64,000 nt of DNA from Micropterus salmoides (Eukaryota; Chordata; Actinopteri; Centrarchiformes; Centrarchidae): positions 3,028,891 to 3,092,890 of the forward strand of contig NW_024041150.1 in NCBI RefSeq assembly GCF_014851395.1, in the 5' to 3' direction. The translations under genes were made by a program, and so were the position numbers. Each line of letters starts with the position of its first letter. Position 1 is the stretch's first letter. The notes under the pieces are model-generated. The model worked only from the letters and a program-made list of their open reading frames with translations. It ran no database searches and was not told where the DNA came from. Of this stretch, positions 35,854 through 42,159 are shown piece after piece.

Positions 35854-38800
35854 CACTGCCCTTATGTACACTCTCTGACCACAGTCCTGCTCCTTTCCCA
35901 CGCCAGTGCTGAACTTTGGTCTGCAGCCAGCACATCTCCCTCTCAACTCAAACATCCGACTTTGTCCAGCTAAATGATGTTTGGTTGATTTCACAGCCTC
36001 ACACACAATAAATACATGGATATTTAATGAATAATTCAATAATTAGAAATGTAAATACAAAAAAAATTACAAATTAAGCACAAACTACAGTACATACAGC
36101 TGCACTGAGCTTTGACAGTATCTCTGTCATTGACATTAACAGACTGAAGTACTGTAGCTTTCAGTTCAAGGTATTTTCTCATGAATGGTTAGTTTCCTTC
36201 AGGTAAGATTATTCAGTTTGTACTTCATTACTCCGCTGTACAGTAAAATAAGAGCACCTTATAACTCAAACAATGATCATTTTGTTAGCATTCAATAAAA
36301 ATATCTTTGTCAAAGTATTTTATTGAAACATCATAGGAGCTAATTTTTTTTTAACTGAATGGCAAAATGTTTGATATAATTCAATAGTCTTTAAAAGTGG
36401 GTTGTAACATGGTCTTGGTCTGTAGAGGAGCATGTTTTCCTAACTGATTTGACTCTCCACACTACCACGGACTTATATTTTCAAAACACAATTAATGACC
36501 AAACATTTAATGCTGAATCTCCATTATTGCTTAATGTGTGAATATGAGCGGTTAGGTGCTCATGATGACTCATTACAATCATAAAAGAGTTCTGGGCAGG
36601 ACAAAGACTGAGTTGAGAGGACAGCTCATTCTGCAACATAAAACCATCTTCACGGTCATGAGTATAATTATGGACAAGTAGCTCAGTTCATACTTGAATT
36701 GCCTTGAGACACCAAACACAATAGCTCGTAACAATAGTTCTTTCCCACTTCTCTCTCTCTCTCTGCAGTGTGTACCAAGGGTCAGCAGTCAGTGGTCGGT
36801 ATCGTATGCTGGCGAAGAACGGAGGCTACGTCTGGGTAGAAACCCAGGGAACTGTCATCTATAACAGCCGCAACTCCCAGCCCCAGTGCATCGTGTGCAT
36901 AAACTATGTCCTCAGGTAAGTACGGTCATGCTGGGAGACACAGTTCTGGAAAACTGTAGGAGGAAAGATGTTGAATTTGGGCGAAAAGTGTTTATTGTTT
37001 TAGATGTTTGGGTTAATTAAAATAATTGTTTCAGGTAGCAGATTATGGAAAAACCTGCAGCATGCTAAAAGTAAGGCTGCAAATCCCATTAAAAGGTTTG
37101 TGTGCTCTGAAAGCTGCACTGTATCCAAACAAAACCCAACTCACCGTGCTGTCCTTCTCCAATCCTGCAGCGACATTGAGGAGAAGTCGATGATTTTCTC
37201 CTTGGAGCAGACAGAGTCCCTGTTCAAGCCATGCCACATGAGCAGCTTCTTCAACGCTGGAGGTGAAGGCGTGGCCGGAGAGGCGGGAGATGCCCTCTTT
37301 ACCAAACTCAAAAAGGAGCCGGAGGACCTCGCCCAGCTGGCTCCAACACCTGGAGATACAATCATCAGCCTCGACTTCCGTCTGTATTGACTTCTGTCAT
37401 CTTTTAAGTGCATGTGTTGGGCTCATTATTATGTTAGCTTTAATGCAAAAAAACACCTTGTAGTGCATTACATAAACGTGGCAACTTACCAAAAATGAAA
37501 AAGACGCTGTTAAAATTGTGTTTGTAGTCAGTTAAATAGGTATGATGTGCACAAAGCATTCTCATCAATTCAAAGTGGTCACCTCAGCTATGTTCAAGCT
37601 CTTGATTTTAACAGGCACCTGCCAGCCAGTCAGAAAGTAGAAAAGTATTTTCCATGGTATTAAATAGTTTGAACTTCAGGACTTTAACCACCTCATTTAA
37701 TGCTATAAAAGCTACTTAGATTAGATAGGCTAGACAAACATTTTGTAAGTTAGTTTTATTGAAATTTTCAATTACAGTACGTGCATTAGCTGTCTTGTGT
37801 TTGTCAAACCTTTTTGGCACTTTAATTCTTGATCCCGTCTCTTTACAACTGACTTATTTATTTTGCAGGCCGCACTCACTTCGAGGAGCCCCAGCAGCCA
37901 GCTGGATACGCACAGGCGCCTGCTGCATCTATGCCCCCTCCGGAACCTCCATCCTGGGCCAGCGAGAGCCACAAGCTTGCCCCTCCATCAGGCCAAATCT
38001 CTGCACCAGTTCCAAGGGACATGGTTACCATGGCCAGTACGTTCACTGTGCAGCGGAATCCGCCACCGGGCAGCGCCACTCCGAGCCTCAGCAGCTGCTC
38101 CACGGTGAGGACAAGGAGGGAAGGCGGGATTGAGAGACTGAATGTTAAATTGAAAGGAGTAATTAGTTAGTGAGCGAGTGACTGGTTGTGTTTGTTTCAT
38201 AGTTTGTTCTTTCTGTGTCCAATGAGGCCTGGGGGGGTTAAAGGTCACAATCTGTGGGCAGTGTGTGTGGGAATAACGGGGGTGGATATTTGGAAGGAAC
38301 AGGCTCTTAGCAGTGAATAGTGCCTTTGTCAAAACCCATCTCTCGCTCTTTGTTTCGTTCTTTCTACACTTGGTTCTTCCACTTTTGTCCCTTTTTCTCT
38401 GTGCTTGCCATCTTGTTCCTCTTTGCGCTCTCCATTTCTGTATCGCCTTTTCATTTCCTCCATCTTGCTTCTCTTTTACCTCTGCAGCCCAGCAGCCCAG
38501 GTGATTACTACAGCTCAGTGGAGAGTGACCTGAAGGTGGAGCTGACAGAGAAGCTGTTTGCTCTCGATACGGAGAGCAACAACAGTCCTGCAAACACGGA
38601 GGTGTGTCCTTCTCTTTGTCCCATGAATATACTTATGTCTAAAACTTACTCTCTGTGTCGTCAGTTCATTGATTTGACTTACGAGGCCTTGTTTACTGAA
38701 TCTGGTTGAAAACTTGGCTTTCCTTGGCTCTTCCTTTTTGGGAATCAAGGAGAAGATGTTTCCCATGTTGAATGACATTTTTAGTCTTTCTACAACTTCG

Positions 38801-41800
38801 CAAGCAGAATATCATACAAATTATATCTTTTTTCAGGGTTGTCATAAATCAGTTATTTTAAACCCCGCTCTTAACAGCCAAAATAATCTGTTTATCAAAA
38901 AAAAAATTTAATATAATCTATTTTAATGAAGACTCTGTATGTTTTAAGGCTTTTGTATAAACTAAGAATTTGTAAAAATGTACCTACCTGCACACTCAAA
39001 CAAGGATCATGTAATCTACATAAGTGAGCAGTGGAGACCCCCCCCCCCCCATTTTTAACACACCATGGTATCTTTCACTTTCCCAGAGAGACTTGAGTGA
39101 CTTAGATTTGGAGACTTTGGCTCCGTACATCCCAATGGATGGTGAGGACTTCCAGCTGAATCCCATCATCCCAGAATCCGAGCCCCTGGAGGGAGGTCCC
39201 GGAGGATCCATGGGGAGCAGCAGCAGCCTGACCCAAACACACAAGGCCACGCTGCAGAGTTTCAGCAACATTGTCAGCCTCTTCCAGCCCTTGTCCTCCC
39301 CTCCTCAGTCCCAAGGCCACTACCAGCACCAGCCAGCTGCATCCTGGGCTGCAAGGGAGAAGAGAGGCTCCAGCCAGGGGTCCGTGGACCCCTGTGCAAG
39401 GTCTTGCATTATGGGGCAAATGCAGAGTCCCCCGTACCGGGCTCCAGCCAGCACCCCACTGTCCTCCATGGGTGGGAGGCAGAACCTGCAGTGGCCACCA
39501 GACCCTCTGTTAACCTACCAACAGCAACCACGAGCCACCAAGGCCTACCTGATGGACGCTTTGTCAGGAGAGGAGCGCCTGCCCTGTCAACAGAACACGC
39601 CACATCTCATGCAGAAATATAGGTGATGTAACAATAAACAAAGTCCTGACATTCAAGTTTTAAACCAAGACAAAAACAATAATGCACTAGAGATACATTT
39701 TCATAGTGTTACAATGCAAACCAAAGGAAGTTGGTCCAGTTAGTACCTCGCAGTCAAACTTCCCTGTGTTGAAATTATGTTTGTCCATCCTGTTGGTATG
39801 ACGACCAATCAAAAAACAGCCTAATGATGTGTTGTGTTTGCAGGTCGGCTGACAATTTTGTTCAAGCCTACAGAGACATGAGTCCAGCCAGAGTGGCCAT
39901 GGCCAACAGTATCAAGCGCTCCTTTACCCAGATGTCTGTGGTGAGTTCCTCTGATTAACACACAGTATATAGCAACAAGTTTCATATGTATTCCTGAGAA
40001 TCATTACTGCATGGAAAAAAAGGGCAGATTATCCAGCATAACTGTCCATTTATGACATGTTTGAAACCAGAATTGTATTTACAACATTTGATTATCGTGG
40101 AAAAGTTCATTTTCTTTTTGTATTTTGTTTTAACCTTGATGGATTACAGCTCACAGCGCATGGGAATCAAAAACTCTAGTACCTCAAAACTATTAAAACT
40201 TTTAGAATAACAGAAATGTTGACCTGAGATGAGCTTGAATCAGTTATTAACTCAAGACACCTGCAAAGGTTTTCTGAGCCTTTAATTTGTGGTGCTCACA
40301 ATAAATTTGTTTTCTATGATATTCAAATTTCTTGAGGCACCTGTATATTTACTTCAGCTACTCCTTTAAAATAATTTTTCTTTAAAATAAGCAGCTAATT
40401 ACTGAAAAATAATGACGCAAGTGCTACTTTGATCTGAAAGTGAGCATCAGTATATATCAGCTAATAAAGTAACCATGTGTTTGCATTTTAGGGTGAAAAT
40501 AAGCCATCGGAAATCTGGAAGAAGATGAGGATTGATGGTTGTGTCGCCATGGATCGCTCCCTCAGCACAGGATCACTGGCAGGTATGAACTCACTGTTTG
40601 TTTGTGGAAAAATATCTTGCATCATTATCACTTTCAATCAACTACTGTACCTGTAATCTCTCTGTCTCAGAGTCGGGGATGGGAAGGATGATGCCAGGCA
40701 GCATGTCTTCCTGTCTCAGCTCTCTGCCGCAACACAGGAAGTGTCAGTATCCAGAAAATGGGATAGCTGGTGCACATGAGAAACCTGTTCCCCAAAAGAG
40801 CTACAACTACACACAGTATAACATGCTGGCTTCTACCAAGACTGAGGGTGAGCAGATGTGACTTTAACGTTTAAACTGCCGAGAAACTCATCCAACGTCA
40901 CTGTGTAAAGCACCAGAACCTGGAATACTCCTTATCCTTTTAATCTGTAATTGTGCCATTAAAGTTGTATTTTATTAAAGCAAGAAAACAAATGTGGCAA
41001 GAAATATAGAATATATTAATCTGGATCCAATACAAATCAACATGTGTTTCCTGTTTTCTAGAATAAAGTTGTTTTTTTTGTTTTATTATTTTCACTTAAG
41101 ATCTTACTAAAATTTCAAGGAACTTGTGCAACAGGCAATCATATTACTGCTATGGCAGATTTTTTCCCCCCACTTGTTTTAAGAAAAAGGTTTTTAGGGC
41201 TCAATTACAGGCTAGCGTGACTTAAAGGGGTGGTATTATGCTTTTGGCTTTTTCCCTCTCCTTTACTGAGTTAGATACATTTCTTGTGCATGTAATAGGT
41301 TTGCAAAGTGAAAAAGCCCCAAGTCCAGCCCAAAGGGAGTTCCCATCTCCCACAGAAAACTCTGCACTGAACTGCTTGAAAACAGCTCGTTTGTAGTCCA
41401 GCCGCTTCCCTTTCATCCTTGTGGTGACACACGCAAGAAAGCTAAATGCGCCTCATAACGCTCACTAAGCAGCTACTCCGACACCCCTCAAAAACACTGA
41501 GCTGCAGCACGCAGCTCTCCTCTCCCTTCCAAACACTAGCTACCCAGTCAGAAGACATAAAGTTGGTCCTTTGATGTAGAGACAGAGCTCAGTTATAACT
41601 TTATGGATGCAAAATACTTTTGTTACAGATTAATAACTCACCACTCTGAAACTCTTGCGCCAGTCGGCAACATGTACAGCTGAAACAAATCCGTGTTTGC
41701 TTCTCACTGACTCGCCCTTCTCTGCTTCTGATTGGCTAGTAGTCCTTAACTAGGAATTGCCCATGTGAAACTCCCAACAAAGATCATGTAGAGACGAGAT

Positions 41801-42159
41801 GTGTCACTCCATAGCTAAAACGAAGCCTTCAACACAGGGTGAAAAGAGGAGCTGCAGCAATGTGCAGTTTGAAAAGAAAAAAAACAACCTAAATAAGATT
41901 TTGGACCTGAAAATTAGCATAATACACCTCTTAAATAAAAATAAGATTGTTACTTATGTCAGTTTCTATATTCCTGCCTTTTATTGAATCCCCATTTCTA
42001 TTTTCAGGTATAGTCAGCCGTTTGCTGGGCACTTCCTTTGAGTCCTCCTGCCTGCCAGAGTTGACCCGTTATGACTGTGAGGTCAACATCCCGCTGCAGG
42101 GCAACCTGCACCTCCTTCAGGGCTGTGACCTACTGCGAGCCCTGGACCAGGCCACCTAG
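20964..42159 (+). CDS. epas1: HIF-2alpha (endothelial PAS domain protein 1), exons 2-16, with two apparent 1-bp frameshifts
   Basis: This gene encodes the oxygen-regulated alpha subunit of HIF-2. The family pairs with ARNT, binds hypoxia response elements in the nucleus, and is destroyed in normoxia by PHD/VHL. Fifteen exons join with GT-AG introns: bHLH (exon 2), PAS-A (3-5), PAS-B/PAC (6-8), N-terminal degron LAQLAP (exon 9), second degron LETLAPYIPMDGEDFQL (exon 12) and C-TAD YDCEVN ending LLRALDQAT (exon 16). With a usual 26-nt exon 1 and two bases restored, the product would be about 880 residues, close to the 870 of mammals. The hydroxyl-acceptor residues would be near P402, P543 and N857. 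LAQLAPTPGD and PELTRYDCEVN separate it from HIF-1alpha. Read literally, the frame breaks in exon 2 (TGA 21106) and exon 8 (TAG 36837), while all other exon phases agree. I cannot tell epas1a from epas1b. Exon 1 was not found. Confidence 0.95.
22840..23075 (+). repeat. polypurine (GA-rich) tract
   Basis: About 235 bp in which the plus strand is strongly biased to G and A (runs such as aaggaagaagaaggagggag), with few pyrimidine interruptions. It is a low-complexity region. The overlapping open frames on both strands follow from the composition bias and are not supported as genes. Confidence 0.8.
24780..25060. promoter_or_regulatory. GC-rich intronic island, candidate regulatory element
   Basis: Unique, GC-rich sequence stands out from AT-rich flanks in intron 2. 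It contains an 85-codon open frame without similarity to any family I recognise, and no plausible splice sites at both ends. It is followed by gttaattagctc and tgtgttttttgtgttaatt, motifs often seen in conserved enhancers. The regulatory reading is inference only. Confidence 0.3.
25437..25585 (+). CDS. epas1: epas1 exon 3: start of PAS-A
   Basis: The acceptor is ccctccag and the donor cag/gtacaa. Two bases complete a glycine codon. A short Ser/Gly/Asp-rich linker follows (CSSGSGGDEDRQ), then MDSLYLKSLEGF and DGDMIFLSENINKVMGLTQ, the classic PAS-A beginning. The reading frame is open and the exon ends in phase 0. The linker is the variable part between bHLH and PAS-A in this family. Confidence 0.96.
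25586..26958 (+). other. epas1 intron 3
   Basis: A 1.4-kb intron containing one L2-like LINE 3' fragment (listed separately). The remaining sequence shows no recognisable feature. Confidence 0.8.
26030..26385 (+). repeat. L2-like LINE 3' fragment
   Basis: Translation around 26060-26180 gives YAPMAWNRLPLQIRG and SSRQDAF, a decayed version of the ...LWNSLPxxIR...FKxxLKTHLF C-terminus of LINE reverse transcriptases. It is followed by a 3' tail with gtaaagcacggtaagcgtcg, aaaggtgcattacaaataaa typical of L2 elements. It lies in intron 3 in the sense direction and is truncated at its 5' end. Confidence 0.65.
26959..27046 (+). CDS. epas1: epas1 exon 4: PAS-A core
   Basis: The acceptor is tttatccag and the donor g/gtcagc. 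It encodes VDLTGHSIFDFTHPCDHDEI followed by RENLSLKTA, a nearly invariant PAS-A segment of HIF-1/2 alpha. The frame is open, entering in phase 0 and leaving in phase 1; the next exon supplies the rest of a glycine codon. Confidence 0.96.
27047..29088 (+). other. epas1 intron 4
   Basis: A 2-kb intron with a LINE tail on the minus strand at 27215-27330 and a short (TG)n run near 28676-28695. The rest is without recognisable features. Confidence 0.8.
27215..27330 (-). repeat. non-LTR retrotransposon 3' tail
   Basis: Plus-strand attaggataaacccttttga and gcaacatctcgttttcaagg read on the minus strand as the ...gaaaacgagatgttgcatctcaaaagggtttatcc... end of a fish LINE, closing with a TAATAAAT repeat. 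Only the tail is recognised. Confidence 0.5.
29089..29207 (+). CDS. epas1: epas1 exon 5: PAS-A end
   Basis: The acceptor is gtttcag and the donor aag/gtaaga. It encodes GSGFGKKSKELSTERDFF, then MRMKCTVTNRGRTVNLKSAS and WK. This is the PAS-A loop and beta-strand region conserved in HIF alpha subunits. Two bases complete the split glycine, and the exon ends in phase 0. Confidence 0.96.
29208..29884 (+). other. epas1 intron 5
   Basis: A 677-bp intron of AT-rich sequence. Nothing recognisable was found apart from the splice sites and a CT-rich acceptor tract. Confidence 0.85.
29885..30087 (+). CDS. epas1: epas1 exon 6: PAS-A/PAS-B linker and PAS-B start
   Basis: The acceptor is ctcctccag and the donor gag-ag/gtagac. 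It encodes VLHCTGHLKMYNSCPP, then the linker [30 protein letters not shown] and a split arginine codon. SRHSMDMKF(T/S)YCD is the diagnostic entry into PAS-B of HIF alpha proteins. The frame is open through all 203 nt. Confidence 0.96.
30563..30615 (+). repeat. MITE fragment ('gctgcaacta' family)
   Basis: Contains gagctgcagactattatttt and tattgattaatcgcttgttg, matching the terminal part of the element family seen at 13606 and 14803. The rest is missing. Confidence 0.45.
31850..31930 (+). repeat. MITE fragment ('gctgcaacta' family)
   Basis: Contains actgcaactaatgattattt, ttagttattgatccttttat and tatttagtctacaagatgtc, the left part of the family consensus. It is truncated on the right. Confidence 0.5.
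33240..33520. promoter_or_regulatory. CpG-rich intronic island, candidate regulatory element
   Basis: CpG dinucleotides are dense between about 33340 and 33510 (for example gccgtttgcgcgttcatgcg) in an otherwise CpG-poor intron. No TATA element or exon can be assigned. It could be an internal promoter or enhancer, or a young repeat. The call rests on composition only. Confidence 0.3.
34089..34195 (+). CDS. epas1: epas1 exon 7: PAS-B core
   Basis: The acceptor is tgttgcag and the donor aac-t/gtaagc. It encodes VTELMGYTAEDLLGRSVYDF followed by YHALDSDSVTKSHHN, the PAS-B region forming the ligand-accessible cavity in HIF-2alpha structures. It enters in phase 2 and leaves in phase 1; the split leucine is completed by exon 8. 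Confidence 0.95.
34739..34816 (+). repeat. (GT)39 microsatellite
   Basis: A perfect 78-bp GT run, the longest simple repeat in the window, in intron 7. Length polymorphism is expected. Confidence 0.98.
35801..35852 (+). repeat. (AC)n microsatellite
   Basis: A perfect AC run of about 51 bp in intron 7. It is complementary in sequence to the GT run one kilobase upstream. Confidence 0.97.
36769..36915 (+). CDS. epas1: epas1 exon 8: PAS-B end/PAC, frameshifted
   Basis: The acceptor is ctctgcag after a CT-rich tract and the donor ctcag/gtaagt. From exon 7 the frame gives LCTKGQ, then runs out of frame to TAG at 36837-36839. The expected residues (VSGRYRMLAKNGGYVW and onward to INYVLS) are present in the next frame and agree with the exit phase into exon 9. 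The exon is 147 nt where the phases require 148. The missing base is best placed at 36785/36786, where cag-cag should read cag-gca, a GG run shortened to G. Confidence 0.94.
37171..37379 (+). CDS. epas1: epas1 exon 9: N-terminal oxygen-dependent degron
   Basis: The acceptor is atcctgcag. It encodes SDIEEKSMIFSLEQTESLFK, then an alanine/glycine-rich spacer and LFTKLKKEPEDLAQLAP with TPGDTIISLDF. The proline codon at 37343-37345 is the PHD target of the N-terminal LxxLAP degron. The chosen end (ttcc/gtctgt) keeps the phase for exon 10 but is a poor donor, with C instead of G at the last exon base. Without splicing, translation would end at TGA 37388-37390 as ...LDFRLY. Confidence 0.9.
37380..37868 (+). 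other. epas1 intron 9 (weak donor)
   Basis: This 489-bp intron starts gtctgt, a poor match to the donor consensus, and ends ttttgcag. No other in-phase donor is visible before the TGA at 37388. Nothing else is recognised inside. Confidence 0.7.
37869..38104 (+). CDS. epas1: epas1 exon 10: disordered Pro/Ser-rich region
   Basis: The acceptor is ttttgcag and the donor acg/gtgagg. It encodes RTHFEEPQQPAGYAQAP, then a proline/serine/alanine-rich stretch ending ATPSLSSCST. Low conservation is normal here: the segment lies between the two degrons and is intrinsically disordered in the family. Phase agreement on both sides (2 nt in, 0 out) and the position between confident exons support it. Confidence 0.9.
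38105..38487 (+). other. epas1 intron 10
   Basis: A 383-bp intron with a strong gtgagg donor and a long pyrimidine-rich 3' half. Nothing else was found. Confidence 0.85.
38488..38601 (+). CDS. epas1: epas1 exon 11: segment before the second degron
   Basis: The acceptor is ctctgcag and the donor gag/gtgtgt. It encodes PSSPGDYYSSVESDLKVELT and then EKLFALDTE. It matches the PxSPxDYYxSxxxDLKxExxEKLFAxDTE block just before the C-terminal degron of HIF-2alpha. It is exactly 38 codons, phase 0 to 0, so skipping it would not shift the frame. Confidence 0.94.
38602..39086 (+). other. epas1 intron 11
   Basis: A 485-bp intron with a ten-C run near 39040 close to the acceptor. No other feature. Confidence 0.85.
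39087..39622 (+). CDS. epas1: epas1 exon 12: C-terminal degron/N-TAD and following disordered region
   Basis: The acceptor is tttcccag and the donor ag/gtgatg. It is the largest coding exon. It opens with RDLSDLDLETLAPYIPMDGE and DFQL; the proline codon at 39123-39125 is the main VHL-degron proline. Further on are FSNIVSLFQPL and, near the 3' end, RAPASTPLSSMGGRQNLQWP with PDPLLTY, a HIF-2alpha-specific block (STPLSSMGGR in mammals). The frame is open over 536 nt. Confidence 0.95.
39844..39940 (+). CDS. epas1: epas1 exon 13
   Basis: The acceptor is tttgcag and the donor gtg/gtgagt. It encodes SADNFVQAYRDMSPARVAMA and NSIKRSFTQMSV, comparable to the mammalian (D)xLSPAMVALSNKLKLKRQ region containing part of the C-terminal nuclear localisation area. 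It enters in phase 2 and leaves in phase 0. Confidence 0.9.
39941..40491 (+). other. epas1 intron 13
   Basis: A 551-bp AT-rich intron without recognisable repeats or coding sequence. Confidence 0.85.
40492..40582 (+). CDS. epas1: epas1 exon 14
   Basis: The acceptor is gcattttag and the donor ca-g/gtatga. It encodes GENKPSEIWKKMRIDGCVAM and DRSLSTGSLA. WKKMRIDG corresponds to the LMWKRMKNLRGG block of mammalian HIF-2alpha, a basic segment near the C-terminal NLS. It runs phase 0 to 1. Intron 14 downstream is only 88 bp. Confidence 0.9.
40671..40847 (+). CDS. epas1: epas1 exon 15
   Basis: The acceptor is ctgtctcag and the donor gag-g/gtgagc. It encodes ESGMGRMMPGSMSSCLSSLP, then a hydrophilic stretch and YNYTQYNMLASTKTEG. 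This is the variable linker before the C-terminal transactivation domain, similar in place to the mammalian CYATQYQDYSLSSA segment. It runs phase 1 to 1, with both split glycine codons completed. Confidence 0.88.
41222..41934. mobile_element. piggyBac-like MITE in epas1 intron 15
   Basis: The element is bounded by TTAA at 41222-41225 and 41931-41934. It has inverted termini aggggtggtattatgc (left) and gaggtgtattatgc (right, inverted). TTAA target duplication with such ends is the mark of piggyBac-derived MITEs. The 700-bp body has no transposase frame. It occupies more than half of intron 15, about 70 bp before exon 16. Confidence 0.75.
42008..42159 (+). CDS. epas1: epas1 exon 16: C-terminal transactivation domain and stop
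   Basis: The acceptor is ttttcag. It encodes GIVSRLLGTSFESSCLPELT and RYDCEVNIPL, and ends LLQGCDLLRALDQAT with TAG at 42157-42159. The asparagine codon at 42085-42087 is the FIH hydroxylation site that controls p300/CBP binding. PELTRYDCEVN and the terminal DQAT are HIF-2alpha-type; HIF-1alpha has a SYDCEVNAP-type motif and ends in DQVN. Confidence 0.97.

Larger units (their letters stand above)
34196..36768 (+). other. epas1 intron 7
   Basis: A 2.6-kb intron with two long dinucleotide repeats (listed separately). A tgatgactcatta AP-1-like site lies near 36562. The remaining sequence is AT-rich without recognised features. Confidence 0.8.

Noticed and set aside
37988..38593. 201-codon minus-strand frame across exons 10 and 11
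   Set aside because: It is antisense to two epas1 exons and the intron between them, and its protein is low-complexity with no recognised family.
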